Part shown: piece by piece, positions 15,613 to 25,125 of the stretch
Layout of the letters: each line of letters begins with the position of its first letter
Numbering within the stretch: the stretch's first letter is position 1
From: an uncultured Kiritimatiellota bacterium
GTDB lineage: Bacteria > Verrucomicrobiota > Kiritimatiellia > RFP12 > UBA1067
Direction of reading: 5' to 3'
Assembly: GCA_934621385.1 (NCBI GenBank)
Contig: CAKTUI010000010.1
Span: 1 to 62,269 of the forward strand
Length of the DNA stretch: 62,269 nt
The notes under the pieces: model-generated
Database searches by the model: none
Told to the model about the DNA's origin: nothing
What the model saw: the letters and a program-made list of their open reading frames with translations, nothing else
Translations under genes and position numbers: made by a program

Positions 15613-16895
15613 TGGCCATGCCGGTCGAACGTGTCAGAATCGCCCTCGTTGGTGACGTAGCCCTCGACTTGATGGCCCCCTATTTTCGTGAGGTCGGGTA
15701 CGAGGTCTATGTGCCGCCGGGATTCGGCACGTGGCGGCAGGAGCTTCTTGATCCCCATTCGGGCCTTCGGGCGTTTACCCCCGACCTTGTGTTCAATGTG
15801 ACGGCCTCGGACGCAGATCTGGCGCGGGAAGTTCCGGGATTCTACGATGAGCGGCTTCGCAAGCTTGCGTCCATGCCCTACTCGATCGACGGCATTCGGG
15901 CGATTGTCGAGGAGGCGGCCTTTGCCCGTCTCGCGGCACCCAAGAAGATTCTCGCGGTGGATGCGGATAATACGCTTTGGAAGGGCATCCTCTCGGAAGA
16001 CGGTCCGGATGCACTTGAGCCGTATGGGGCGTTCCAATCGGGGCTGAGGGATTTACGGGACGCGGGCGTTGTGCTCGTTCTCCTGTCGAAGAACGATCCG
16101 TTTGAGTTCCGCCGCGATATGCCGCTCTCAAATTCCGATTTCGCGGCGGTTTTCACGAACTGGGGCCCGAAGGCGGGGAACCTCATTGAGGCCTGCCGAC
16201 GGTTGAACCTTGGGGTGGATTCGGTCGTCTTCGTGGATGACAATCCGCACGAACGCGCCCAAATGGCGGCACATTTGCCCGAGGTGGCGGTGGTGCCGTT
16301 TCCGGCGGATATGGCGCGGCCCGCGCAGTTTCTGCGGCGACTGAAGACCTACTTCTTTTCGGGGATGGGCAAGACGGCCGAAGATTCGCTGCGGGCGCGG
16401 GACTATGCGGCCGAGGCCCTTCGGCGCGAGACGGCGGTACACGCGGCGACGCTGGACGAGTACCTGGATGGGCTTGGCCTGCGCGTCCGTCCGGCGGTGG
16501 CGGATGAGGGCGATCTCGACCGCCTGGCCCAGATGGCGAGCAAGACCAACCAGTTCAACGCGACGACTATCCGCCGATCGAGGGTCGAATTTGCCGCGCT
16601 GCTGGCGAATCGGGACAAGCGGGTCTTCACCTTTCGGACATGGGATCGGTTCGGTGAGCAGGGCATCGTCTGCTATGTCGTGGCCGATCTCGTCACCCGT
16701 CGCCTGACCGATTTCGTGATGAGTTGCCGCGCCATGGGGCGGACGCTGGAACATTTTGCCTATGCGTATGTGACGAAGAACCTTGGCTACGCACCGACGA
16801 TTGACTTTGTCAAGACGGCGAAAAACCGTCCTTTTGCCGATTTTCTTGCAAATCTTCGGCCAGAGATGAAGACCTACTACAAGTCCGCTGACTGA
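15612..16895 (+). CDS. FkbH-like HAD-IIIC protein
   Basis: A 427-residue protein. A HAD phosphatase core begins with 'LAVDADNTLWKGILSEDG' near residue 115, the FkbH form of the DxD motif, followed by 'VLLSKNDPFEF' and 'VVFVDDNPHER'. The C-terminal third has the FkbH acetyltransferase-like segment ('NQFNATTIRRSR', 'WDRFGEQGIV', 'MSCRAMGRTLEHFAY'). In polyketide pathways, FkbH proteins load glyceryl units on to acyl carrier proteins. In other bacteria they sit in surface-glycan loci. No carrier protein or polyketide gene is adjacent, so the substrate is unknown. Confidence 0.85.
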   Translation: MAMPVERVRIALVGDVALDLMAPYFREVGYEVYVPPGFGTWRQELLDPHSGLRAFTPDLVFNVTASDADLAREVPGFYDERLRKLASMPYSIDGIRAIVEEAAFARLAAPKKILAVDADNTLWKGILSEDGPDALEPYGAFQSGLRDLRDAGVVLVLLSKNDPFEFRRDMPLSNSDFAAVFTNWGPKAGNLIEACRRLNLGVDSVVFVDDNPHERAQMAAHLPEVAVVPFPADMARPAQFLRRLKTYFFSGMGKTAEDSLRARDYAAEALRRETAVHAATLDEYLDGLGLRVRPAVADEGDLDRLAQMASKTNQFNATTIRRSRVEFAALLANRDKRVFTFRTWDRFGEQGIVCYVVADLVTRRLTDFVMSCRAMGRTLEHFAYAYVTKNLGYAPTIDFVKTAKNRPFADFLANLRPEMKTYYKSAD

Positions 16896-16954
16896 GCGGT
16901 GGCCTGATTCTTGCGTCTGGAGGGCGGCAGATTTTCGCGAGGTGCGGGCGTATG

Positions 16955-16963
16955 TGGTATAAT
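16955..16963 (+). promoter_or_regulatory. Extended -10 promoter of the queD-yhcH fusion
   Basis: TGGTATAAT ends only 6 bases before the ATG at 16970, so transcription should begin at or next to the start codon (leaderless mRNA). Confidence 0.75.
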
Positions 16964-16969
16964 AAGGCC

Positions 16970-17881
16970 ATGATTACAGTAACAAAGACGGTCAAGTTCG
17001 ATGCGGCGCACATTCTGACCAATCATTGCGGATTGTGCAAGAACCTGCATGGGCACACCTATCGGGTGGACGTTTCCGTCACCCAGTCCGAGGGACGCCC
17101 GGGTGACATGGTGATTGATTTCAAGGATTTGAAGAACATTGCGGAAGAGGTCATCTGCGCCTCCTTCGACCATGCCTTCATCTACAATACGACATCGGCG
17201 GGTGAGTGCGAAATTGCCGCCGTTGTGCAGAATCACGGCATGCGGACGGTGGCCCTGCCGTTCCGCTCGACGGCCGAGAACCTGGCGAAGTACTTCTACG
17301 ACGAACTGCGTCGGCGGATTCCCGAGGTGTCGTCCGTCAAGGTCTGGGAGACGGAGGCGAGTTGTGCGGAATACCATGAGCCGCCGCGCATTCTGCCGTC
17401 CTTTCCGTTCCTGAAGGGACGCATTGATGATTCGGTGCTTCAGGAGGGATTGCATCCGCGCTTTGCGAAAGCCTTTGCGTTCTTGCGGCGACCGGATCTT
17501 GCGGACTTGCCCATTGGGCGGCATGAGATTGACGGTGATGACTGCTGGGCCATTGTGAGTGACGTTGACCTCAAGCCTTTCGGCGACAGCCAACGCGCCG
17601 AGGTGCACAGGACCTTCATCGACATCCAGGTCCCGATAGACGGACCCGAAACATACGGACTCCTCGATCTCGCCGGGCGCAACCTCGGTCCGTTCGATGA
17701 GGAAAAGGACATCGCCTTCGGACAGGAGAAGATGGTTCCCCTGACGCTTGTCCCGGGCGAGTATGCGATTTTCATGCCGGTGAACGGTGCCCATGCGCCT
17801 TGCCTGACGCTGGGCGGTCCGATGCGGCGGAAGAAACTGATCGTCAAAGTTCGGGCTTCGGTGGCCGGAGCTCGGAATTGA
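16970..17881 (+). CDS. queD: 6-carboxytetrahydropterin synthase (QueD) fused to a YhcH/YjgK/YiaL domain
   Basis: A 303-residue fusion. Residues about 1-118 are QueD, the second enzyme of the queuosine/7-deazaguanine pathway. Zinc ligands are in 'FDAAH' and 'HGH', the catalytic Cys in 'CKNLHGH', Asp-His in 'FDHAF', and Glu in 'WETEAS'. Residues about 135-295 match the YhcH/YjgK/YiaL (DUF386, TabA-like) cupin family: 'EVHRTFIDIQVPIDG', 'DIAFG', 'GEYAIFMPVNGAHAP' and a final 'KKLIVKV'. That family acts on sugars or affects biofilm. An upstream ATG at 16952 would lie before the -10 box and cannot be used. I know no standard pathway joining the two activities. Confidence 0.88.
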   Translation: MITVTKTVKFDAAHILTNHCGLCKNLHGHTYRVDVSVTQSEGRPGDMVIDFKDLKNIAEEVICASFDHAFIYNTTSAGECEIAAVVQNHGMRTVALPFRSTAENLAKYFYDELRRRIPEVSSVKVWETEASCAEYHEPPRILPSFPFLKGRIDDSVLQEGLHPRFAKAFAFLRRPDLADLPIGRHEIDGDDCWAIVSDVDLKPFGDSQRAEVHRTFIDIQVPIDGPETYGLLDLAGRNLGPFDEEKDIAFGQEKMVPLTLVPGEYAIFMPVNGAHAPCLTLGGPMRRKKLIVKVRASVAGARN

Positions 17882-18657
17882 AGATTATCTCCCTTGCGAG
17901 CGGATCGAAAGGAAACGCCTACTGCGTCTGTAGCGAAAGTTCGGTTCTCCTCGTCGACTGCGGGCTGTGCCTGAAGAGCCTTCGTCAGCGTCTTGCCGAG
18001 GCGGGGCTTTCCCCCGACCGCATCTGCGCTGTCGTCATTACCCACAGCCACGACGATCACGTGAAGGGGTTGCCGCTCTTCCACAAGAACTATCCGGCGA
18101 TTCCGCTTTTCGCCAATCTCATGACGGCGGAGACCATCGCCTGGAAGTACAAGATGGACGAGTTCGCCTTTACGCCTTTTGAGGATGGGCAGGCTTTTGG
18201 CATCGGTCCATTTGAGGTTGAGCCGTTCTCGATTCCACACGACACGTCCGACCCCGTCGGTTATCTCGTCCGGGCGGATGGGAAGACCTACTTCCACGGA
18301 ACGGACATTGGAACGCCGCTGGATTCGATTGGCCGTCACTTTGCGAAGGCTGATGTTGCGACGTTGGAATCGAACCACGATGCCGTCATGTTGCGCACAA
18401 GTTCGCGTCCCGAAGAGCTGAAGAAGCGCATTTGGGGTCCGCGTGGGCACCTCTCGAACGACCAGGCGTGTGAACTTGTCCGCAAGTTCGCCTCCCCGCG
18501 CCTCAAGAAGCTGAGCCTTGCGCATCTTTCGGAAGAGTGCAATGTGCCGCATCTTGCGGAGTGCGCCATGCGGGAGACGCTTGTCGCCCTGCATCGGCAG
18601 GATGTCGAACTTGAGATTCTTTCGCAAAATGCCATTGGTTGTCCCTGGGAATGCTGA
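17878..18657 (+). CDS. Metallo-beta-lactamase-fold hydrolase, WalJ/YycJ-like
   Basis: A 259-residue protein. The start is a TTG overlapping the previous stop (TTGA) with a GGAG ribosome site 7 bases ahead. Upstream in-frame ATG codons lie deep inside the queD fusion. 'ISLASGSKGNAY' at the N-terminus and the zinc motif 'THSHDDH' mark the metallo-beta-lactamase fold; a later 'IPHDTSDPVGY' and 'ESNHD' fit the YycJ/WalJ branch. That branch is proposed to act as a 5'-exonuclease-like DNA enzyme. Pairing with a queuosine gene is probably operon packing rather than shared function. Confidence 0.85.
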   Translation: MKIISLASGSKGNAYCVCSESSVLLVDCGLCLKSLRQRLAEAGLSPDRICAVVITHSHDDHVKGLPLFHKNYPAIPLFANLMTAETIAWKYKMDEFAFTPFEDGQAFGIGPFEVEPFSIPHDTSDPVGYLVRADGKTYFHGTDIGTPLDSIGRHFAKADVATLESNHDAVMLRTSSRPEELKKRIWGPRGHLSNDQACELVRKFASPRLKKLSLAHLSEECNVPHLAECAMRETLVALHRQDVELEILSQNAIGCPWEC

Positions 18658-18673
18658 AAGGCGCGGCAGATTT

Positions 18674-18682
18674 TGGTATAAT
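18674..18682 (+). promoter_or_regulatory. Extended -10 promoter of the GH2 gene
   Basis: TGGTATAAT lies 54 bases before the GTG start, leaving a conventional leader with a strong AAGAAGGAG ribosome site at 18719-18727. Confidence 0.75.
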
Positions 18683-18736
18683 GCCAGCCGTCGTCCCGCA
18701 GGAGTTGGATGGCGGATATAAGAAGGAGAAAAAAGC

Positions 18737-20488
18737 GTGAAATTGAAGGTTGTCTTAATGTGCCTGGGGCTGGCGGCATCGCTGGTGGTCTCAGCGGCGG
18801 AAGTCCGTTCGCTCGACGGTCTCTGGGAGTTCGCATTTGACAAGGGGGAACGGTTGGAATCGGCGAACCCGACTTTTGCGGCAACGGACAAGATGTCCGT
18901 TCCAGGTTGCTTTGATATGACGCCGCGCTACTACAACCGCCGCGGACTCGCCCACTACCGTCGGGCGGTGACGCTTGACCGTGCGGTGGCGAATGCACGC
19001 ATTCGCGTGAAGGGGATGGGGCTTGCCATGCGGCTTTTCGTGGACGGACGAGCCGTCGGTGAATCGCACCTGCCGTGGAGCACGGTCGAGTTCGCGGTCG
19101 GTCCGCTGTCCGTCGGACGTCATGAAATCGTTGCCGCGCTCGACAATCGCCTGACGGGCGAACCGGGCGAACTCTTCCAGCCGTTCTACGACTTCTATGC
19201 TTCGGGTGGATTCTACCATGGCGTTGACCTTGTCCTTCAGGACCGCGAGACCGAGATTGACCGCGTCTTCGTCAGGACGCAGGACTATCGCACGGGCAAG
19301 GTCGAGCTGGAACTCGTCTTCTCGGGGACGGCGCGGCCGACCGAAAAGGAGTTCGCGGCAATGGTGTCCTTCGACGATGGAGCACCCGAGCGCGTCCTCT
19401 TCACGGGTAGACGGGCGACGCTGACCGTGCCGAACTTTCGCCTGTGGAGTCCCGAATCGCCCGCCTTGCACCGCGTCACCGTCGCGGCGGATGGATATGG
19501 CGAGAAGACCGAGCGATTCGGTATCCGCGAGATCAAGGCCGAGAGGAAACGCATTCTTCTGAACGGCCGCGAGATTTACCTGACGGGAGTCAATCGTCAT
19601 GAGGCGCATCCCGAGTTCGGCTATGCGACATCATTGCCGCTGATGATGGAGGATATCCAGCTGATGAAGGATCTCGGGTGCAATTACGTGCGAGGGGCGC
19701 ACTATCCGCAGACGGAGGAATTCCTGAATCTGTGCGATGAGGTGGGCCTGATGGTCTGGGAGGAGTCGCTCGGATGGGGCAATGGGCCGGCCAACCTGAC
19801 GAACGAGGTCTTCATTGCGCGGCAGGTCGAGCAGACGCGGCTGATGGTTCGCAACTCCTTCAATCATCCGAGCATCATCATCTACGGCTTTATGAATGAG
19901 ATGGCGAGCGACTTGCCCGTTGGACGCGACCTGATTAAGCGGCTCACCGGTGTCGTCCGCCACGAGAACTCCGGGCGGCTGGTGACCTGGGCCTGCAACC
20001 GTCCGATGGGCGACTTGGGCAATGAATTTACCGACATCATCGCCTACAACACCTATCCTGGCTGGTGCTGGGGTGATGATGGGGCGATTGACGAAGAGAC
20101 GCTGCAGAAGACGATGCGTGATGAGACGACATATGTCGTGAACGCCTTGAGGAAGAAGTTCGGCGAGGAGAAGCCGATCATCGTCTCGGAGATGGGCACG
20201 TGCGCCGTTTACGGCCAGCGCGATCGGGATGGCGCCCAGTGGACGGAGGAGTTCGAGTCGCAGTATGTCGGCGCGGCGATTCGTGCCGTCTTTGAGAATC
20301 CGGAAGTCAGGGGCTTCACGGTCTGGCAGTTCGCCGATTCGCGCAGCTACTTCCGGGGCGGTGCCAGCATCCGTTCCAAGCCCTTTGCGATGAACCTGGC
20401 CGGGCTTTTCGACGGCTATCGACGTGAGAAGTTGGCCGCCCAGACGGTGCGGAAACTCTTCCAGTCGAAGATTGGGCAGGAGAAGTGA
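18737..20488 (+). CDS. Exported glycoside hydrolase family 2 enzyme
   Basis: A 583-residue protein. The start is a GTG with an AAGAAGGAG ribosome site 9 bases ahead. A signal peptide ends near 'VSAAEV' (about residue 21). The GH2 layout is complete: jelly-roll sugar-binding domain ('LDGLWEFAFDKG', 'FYHGVDLVL'), an immunoglobulin-like domain, then a TIM barrel with 'GVNRHEAHPEFGY'. The acid/base is probably Glu388 in 'YGFMNEM' and the nucleophile Glu485 in 'IVSEMG'. It releases beta-linked galactose, glucuronic acid or mannose; the short length and 'RSYFRGGASIRSKPFAMNLAG' tail resemble beta-glucuronidases, but I would not fix the substrate. It probably feeds on host or plant glycans in the periplasm. 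Confidence 0.92.
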   Translation: MKLKVVLMCLGLAASLVVSAAEVRSLDGLWEFAFDKGERLESANPTFAATDKMSVPGCFDMTPRYYNRRGLAHYRRAVTLDRAVANARIRVKGMGLAMRLFVDGRAVGESHLPWSTVEFAVGPLSVGRHEIVAALDNRLTGEPGELFQPFYDFYASGGFYHGVDLVLQDRETEIDRVFVRTQDYRTGKVELELVFSGTARPTEKEFAAMVSFDDGAPERVLFTGRRATLTVPNFRLWSPESPALHRVTVAADGYGEKTERFGIREIKAERKRILLNGREIYLTGVNRHEAHPEFGYATSLPLMMEDIQLMKDLGCNYVRGAHYPQTEEFLNLCDEVGLMVWEESLGWGNGPANLTNEVFIARQVEQTRLMVRNSFNHPSIIIYGFMNEMASDLPVGRDLIKRLTGVVRHENSGRLVTWACNRPMGDLGNEFTDIIAYNTYPGWCWGDDGAIDEETLQKTMRDETTYVVNALRKKFGEEKPIIVSEMGTCAVYGQRDRDGAQWTEEFESQYVGAAIRAVFENPEVRGFTVWQFADSRSYFRGGASIRSKPFAMNLAGLFDGYRREKLAAQTVRKLFQSKIGQEK

Positions 20489-21603
20489 GCATGGACGGCG
20501 AGAAGGCGAGTCATTTCATTCGGTCAACTCCGGCGTTGCAGGCCGCGTGTGAGAAGGCCCGATTGGAGGGGATCCTCGCGCTTGATACGGAATTCGTCTG
20601 GCGTTCGACCTACCGTCCGCAACTGGGCATCGTGCAGTTGGGGTGCGCGGCAGATTGCTGGGCGCTCGACTGCCAGACGGGGGTTCATGTGGAGGCCCTT
20701 CGGGAGTTGGTCGAAAGCGCGGCAGTCACGAAGATTCTGCACGATGCGCGGCAGGACCTCCTGCACCTGCACCACTACACGGGGGCTTGGCCGGTGAACG
20801 TGTTCGACACGCAGCTGGCCGCCGCCTTCGCCGGTTTTCGGGCGGGCATCGGCCTCCAGCAACTGCTCTTCGATGCGATTAACGTTGGCTTGCCGAAGAC
20901 CGAGACGCTGACGGACTGGATGCACCGTCCCCTGACGGCGGCCCAAATCGACTATGCGCTGGATGACGTGCGCTATCTGCCCGAATTGCGTTCGGCCCTC
21001 CTGGCGCGGATGGACGAGTTCGGAACGCGGGCGTGGTTTGAGGAGGATAGCCTCAAATACGGTGACGAGGCTTTTTATGAGGAGGGCCGTCCCGAGCGGG
21101 CCTGGCTACGGATGAAGATTCACCGCGTTCGGCTTGACGGACGCGGCTGTGCCATCTTGCGGGCCCTTGCCGCCCGACGGGAGGAACTGGCCCAGGACTG
21201 GAATTTGCCGCGTTCGTGGCTTGGCGATGACGATTCCCTATCGCAAATTGCCGCGCAGGGAGAAGTGGGGCGGCTTCGGCATCGCGTCACCGAGGGGCGC
21301 GGCGAAGTTCTCCGCGCCCAGTACGCCCAGGTTCTTCGTGTGGCAGCCGAAACGCCGCCCGAGGACTGGCCCGACGATCCGCATCGCCACTACATTCAGG
21401 AGGTGTGCGAAGCGGCCAGTCGGGCGGTCGAATGGCTGGCCGAGCGGGCCAAGGTCCTTTATGTGGACGCTTCGCTCATCGCCAACCGGGCGACGGTCAC
21501 GGCGTATGTTGACGATGTCATGGACGAGACGAATCCGCTTGCGCACGGCTGGCGCTACGAGGTCGTCGGACGCGAGATGGCCGAACGCTTCGGCGTGGAC
21601 TGA
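20485..21603 (+). CDS. rnd: Ribonuclease D
   Basis: A 372-residue 3'-5' exoribonuclease that trims tRNA and other RNA ends. The DEDDy active site is complete: 'LDTEF' (Exo I), 'LHDARQDL' (Exo II) and 'DYALDDVRYL' (Exo III, Tyr and Asp). Helical HRDC-like regions follow (about 205-370), including 'RLRHRVTEGRGEVL'. The GTG start overlaps the GH2 stop (GTGA); an ATG two codons later at 20491 is equally well placed for the AGGAG site. Coupling to a glycosidase looks like packing only. Confidence 0.9.
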   Translation: MSMDGEKASHFIRSTPALQAACEKARLEGILALDTEFVWRSTYRPQLGIVQLGCAADCWALDCQTGVHVEALRELVESAAVTKILHDARQDLLHLHHYTGAWPVNVFDTQLAAAFAGFRAGIGLQQLLFDAINVGLPKTETLTDWMHRPLTAAQIDYALDDVRYLPELRSALLARMDEFGTRAWFEEDSLKYGDEAFYEEGRPERAWLRMKIHRVRLDGRGCAILRALAARREELAQDWNLPRSWLGDDDSLSQIAAQGEVGRLRHRVTEGRGEVLRAQYAQVLRVAAETPPEDWPDDPHRHYIQEVCEAASRAVEWLAERAKVLYVDASLIANRATVTAYVDDVMDETNPLAHGWRYEVVGREMAERFGVD

Positions 21604-21902
21604 GCGCGGAGAAATGTCCGCAGAACCTGACGCGCTCCTCCGCATCAACGCGGGCATTCCTCCGCATCATGGGATGCTCCGGGCTGTTTCGTCGGTTGAA
21701 ATCGGGCGCACCTTGCCGAGCATTCCGCGTCTGATTATTCGATTCGGGGGCTTCATCCGTTGCCTCGGCAGGTTCCTCTTCCGTTTGACTTGCCTACGCG
21801 TGCAACTTCTTGGCGGTTTTCGCGGCGGATTTGCCATTGCATATTTCCGCCTGATGCGGTATAATGCGTCCGTTTTTCAATTCTATTGAAAGTATCAGGA
21901 AA
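21604..21902. other. Gap before glnN, no gene recognised
   Basis: About 300 bases. An open frame on the + strand runs through it but shows no family resemblance, and its last part lies across the promoter at 21838-21865. I see no tRNA, terminator or repeat copy here. Confidence 0.5.
21838..21865 (+). promoter_or_regulatory. Promoter of glnN
   Basis: TTGCAT at 21838-21843 and TATAAT at 21860-21865 are 16 bases apart. The -10 is preceded by CGG rather than TGG. The ATG at 21864 is inside the -10 box, so translation must start downstream. Confidence 0.7.
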
Positions 21903-23981
21903 GTGGAAAAAACAGCAGGACCCGGAATCGAAACCTACGGTCAGGACGTCTTCTCCGAGAAGGCGATTCGTCGTTATCTGTCGAAACCCGTTGCGGAGAA
22001 ACTCCTTGCCACGATGCGCGAGGGCAAGCCCCTCGACCCGTCCATCGCCGATTCGGTGGCGGATGGTATGAAGGACTGGGCGCTTGCGAACGGCGCGACG
22101 CACTTTACGCACTGGTTCCAGCCCCTGACGGGCGGCACGGCCGAGAAGCACGACGCCTTCCTCGAACCGACGGGTCCGGCGCAGGCCGTGATGCGCTTTT
22201 CGGGCAAGAACCTGATTGGCGGCGAGACGGACGCGAGTTCCTTCCCGTCCGGCGGGTTGCGCTCGACCTTTGAGGCGCGGGGTTATACGGCATGGGATCC
22301 GACTTCACCAGCGTTCATCAAGCGTCACGAGAACGGCGCGACGCTGTGCATCCCGACCGCATTCTGCTCCTATACGGGCGCGGCACTTGATACGAAAACG
22401 CCGCTTCTGCGTTCGATTCAGTCCCTGACGCACGCGACGGAGCGCCTGATGCGCACATTCCACCAGCCGAAGGCCCATGTCGAGATTACCCTTGGGGCCG
22501 AGCAGGAGTACTTCCTCATCGACCGAAAGTACTACCTGAAGCGTCCCGACCTGTTGCAGACGGGGCGGACGGTCTTTGGTGCGGCCCCGGCGAAGCACCA
22601 GCAGCTGGACGATCACTACTTCGGGTCGATTCGTCCGCGAGTGCTTAAGTTCATGACCGAAGTCGAGAATCGGCTTTGGAAACTTGGCATTCCGGCGCGG
22701 ACGCGGCACAATGAGGTCGCGCCCGCCCAGTTCGAACTGGCACCGATGTTCGAGGACTTGAACCTTGCCGTCGACCACAACATGCTGATTATGGAGGTAC
22801 TGCGGCAGACGGCGGAGAAGATGGATCTCGTCTGTCTCCTGCACGAGAAGCCCTTTGAGGGTGTCAACGGGTCGGGCAAGCACTGCAACTGGTCCGTTGC
22901 CTACGGCGGCAAGAACCTGCTCTCGCCCGGTGACAATCCGCGGGACAATGCAATCTTCCTGACGTTCCTCGTGGCGATTGTCCGTGCTGTGGATCTCCAT
23001 GCGGACTTGCTGCGCATGGCCACGGCCGGGGCGGGGAATGACCACCGCCTTGGCGCGAACGAGGCACCGCCGGCGATTCTCTCCATCTTCCTTGGTGACG
23101 AACTGACGGCCGTCATGCACGAGATTGAGACGGGCAAGAGCGGGCCACACTCGGGGCGCACGACGATGCAGGTCGGCGTGGATACGCTGCCGCCCCTGCC
23201 GCGTGACACGACCGACCGCAACCGCACGTCGCCGTTCGCCTTCACGAGCAACAAGTTCGAGTTCCGCGCACCGGGTTCCTCCCAGAACTGTGCGGCCAGC
23301 ATGACGGTTCTGAACGTCATCGTGGCGGAATCGCTCGACTACATCTGCGACCAGCTGGACGGCATGAAGAAGGGGAGCGTGAACGAGAATCTCCAGAAGG
23401 TTCTGCAGAAACTCATTCGCAAGCACAAGCGCATCCTCTTCTCGGGTGATGGTTATTCTGCCGTGTGGCCCGAGGAGGCTGCCAAGCGTGGACTGCCCAA
23501 CCTGCGCGACACCATGGCGGCGATTTCGCCGCTGAAGGATCCCGCCAACCGCATGCTCTTCGCGAAATACGGGGCGCTTTCGGAAAAGGAAATCGAGAGC
23601 CGCTGGGAAATCGCCATGGAGGACTACCATCGCCGCGTCCGCATTGAGGGACGGGTGGCGCTCGAAATCGCCCGCAGCATGATTCGTCCCGTCGTGGCGG
23701 ATGAGTTCAGCCGCCTTGCGACGGCGATTGGTCGGGCCACGAAGGATGGTCTCAAGGTCGGCATCACGGGGCTGAAGGCACTTTCCCTCAAGTTGGGGGC
23801 GGGGCTGGACGACCTGCACGTGAAGTGCGAGCGGATGGAACACGCTCTCACGACGGGCTTCCACGAGGATGTGCTGGAGTCAATGGCCGACCTGCGTCGT
23901 ACGGTCGACCGCCTGGAGGGACTCGTGGACGACGGCAAGTGGCCGCTCCCCAAGTATCGGGAGATGCTGTTCGTCTACTGA
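21903..23981 (+). CDS. glnN: Glutamine synthetase type III
   Basis: This enzyme makes glutamine from glutamate, ammonia and ATP. Length (about 692 residues) and N-terminus ('YGQDVFSEKAIRRYL', 'MKDWALANGATHFTHWFQPLTGGTAEKHD', quoted in pieces of the GSIII hallmark) identify type III, found in Bacteroides, cyanobacteria and PVC bacteria. The glutamate- and ATP-site motifs follow ('NEVAPAQFELAP', 'HEKPFEGVNGSGKH', 'GNDHRLGANEAPP'). I chose the GTG at 21903 because the longer frame's ATG at 21864 sits in the promoter. It heads a unit with a polyamine-type transporter, so nitrogen supply may be the common theme; that is inference. Confidence 0.93.
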   Translation: MEKTAGPGIETYGQDVFSEKAIRRYLSKPVAEKLLATMREGKPLDPSIADSVADGMKDWALANGATHFTHWFQPLTGGTAEKHDAFLEPTGPAQAVMRFSGKNLIGGETDASSFPSGGLRSTFEARGYTAWDPTSPAFIKRHENGATLCIPTAFCSYTGAALDTKTPLLRSIQSLTHATERLMRTFHQPKAHVEITLGAEQEYFLIDRKYYLKRPDLLQTGRTVFGAAPAKHQQLDDHYFGSIRPRVLKFMTEVENRLWKLGIPARTRHNEVAPAQFELAPMFEDLNLAVDHNMLIMEVLRQTAEKMDLVCLLHEKPFEGVNGSGKHCNWSVAYGGKNLLSPGDNPRDNAIFLTFLVAIVRAVDLHADLLRMATAGAGNDHRLGANEAPPAILSIFLGDELTAVMHEIETGKSGPHSGRTTMQVGVDTLPPLPRDTTDRNRTSPFAFTSNKFEFRAPGSSQNCAASMTVLNVIVAESLDYICDQLDGMKKGSVNENLQKVLQKLIRKHKRILFSGDGYSAVWPEEAAKRGLPNLRDTMAAISPLKDPANRMLFAKYGALSEKEIESRWEIAMEDYHRRVRIEGRVALEIARSMIRPVVADEFSRLATAIGRATKDGLKVGITGLKALSLKLGAGLDDLHVKCERMEHALTTGFHEDVLESMADLRRTVDRLEGLVDDGKWPLPKYREMLFVY

Positions 23982-24021
23982 TTGGGTGACCATCGGACAG
24001 AAAGGGAATTCATTGGGAACT

Positions 24022-25125
24022 ATGGCTGGTGACTTTCTCGTATTTGACCACGTGACGAAGCGTTTCGGCGCACTGACCGCCGTGAACGACGTCTCGCTGA
24101 CCGTCAAGAGAGGGGAGTTCTTCTCCCTCCTGGGGCCGTCCGGGTGCGGCAAGACGACGCTCCTTCGTATGCTGGGCGGGTTTGAACGCCCGGATTCGGG
24201 GCGCATCTACCTGGAGGGCAAGGACATTACGGACTTGCCGCCGAACCAGCGGCGAATCCACACGGTCTTTCAGAACTATGCGCTTTTCCCGACGATGACG
24301 ATTTGGGACAATATCGCGTTCTCGCTGAAACTGGCGAAAATGCCGAAGCCCGACATCGGGGAGCGCGTGGAGGAGATTCTGGAGATGATCCAGCTGTCCG
24401 ACCAGGCCTGGAAGTACCCGTCTCAGCTTTCAGGTGGACAGAAGCAGCGCGTGGCGATTGCCCGTGCGCTGGTGGACCGTCCGCAGGTTCTTCTGCTCGA
24501 CGAGCCGCTGGCCGCGCTCGACCTGAAGCTGCGTCAGCACATGCTGCTCGAACTCGACACGATTCATGACCAGGTCGGCATTACCTTCCTCTACGTCACG
24601 CACGATCAGGGCGAGGCGATGAGCCTGTCGGACCGCATCGCCGTCATCAACCGCGGAACCGTCGAGCAACTGGACGGCCCGGCGAAGATTTACGAGGCCC
24701 CGGCGACGCGCTTTGTCGCGAGCTTCATCGGTGATACGAACTTCTTCTCGGGTGAAATCGTGCGAGTCGATGGGGAATACTGCGACATTTCGGTGAAGGG
24801 ATTCCCGCAGATTAAGGCGTTCAACGACCGGGCCTTGAAGGTCGGACAGAAAGTCGACCTTTCGGTTCGGCCCGAGAAGATTCGCGTGACGCTGAATCCG
24901 CCGCCGCCCGAGAAGGGGGCGAGCATTAACGTCTTCCCCTCGACCGTGCAGGACATTGTCTATCAGGGCGTGTACACGAAATACTGGCTTCAGTCCTCCG
25001 ATTTGCGCATCTCGGCCCTGAAGCCGCATTCGCGCTTCCTGCTTGACCAGGAGCCGATTACCTGGAATGACAAGGTGTTCGTCTGGTGGCATCCAGACGA
25101 CGGCTACATGGTGGAAGTGAAATGA
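24022..25125 (+). CDS. potA: Spermidine/putrescine-type ABC transporter ATPase
   Basis: A 367-residue ATP-binding subunit that powers import through PotB/PotC. Walker A is 'GPSGCGKTT', the Q-loop 'FQNYALFP', the signature 'LSGGQKQR', Walker B 'VLLLDEPLAALD', and the switch 'VTHDQ'. The C-terminal 110 residues form the TOBE regulatory domain typical of PotA/MalK-type ATPases. The start is the ATG at 24022; a TTG at 24013 has the better-placed AAAGGGA site and would add three residues. The end overlaps potB (ATGA). Confidence 0.93.
   Translation: MAGDFLVFDHVTKRFGALTAVNDVSLTVKRGEFFSLLGPSGCGKTTLLRMLGGFERPDSGRIYLEGKDITDLPPNQRRIHTVFQNYALFPTMTIWDNIAFSLKLAKMPKPDIGERVEEILEMIQLSDQAWKYPSQLSGGQKQRVAIARALVDRPQVLLLDEPLAALDLKLRQHMLLELDTIHDQVGITFLYVTHDQGEAMSLSDRIAVINRGTVEQLDGPAKIYEAPATRFVASFIGDTNFFSGEIVRVDGEYCDISVKGFPQIKAFNDRALKVGQKVDLSVRPEKIRVTLNPPPPEKGASINVFPSTVQDIVYQGVYTKYWLQSSDLRISALKPHSRFLLDQEPITWNDKVFVWWHPDDGYMVEVK

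Noticed and set aside
21864..21902. ATG at 21864 as the glnN start
   Set aside because: It overlaps the TATAAT box, upstream of any transcript from that promoter.
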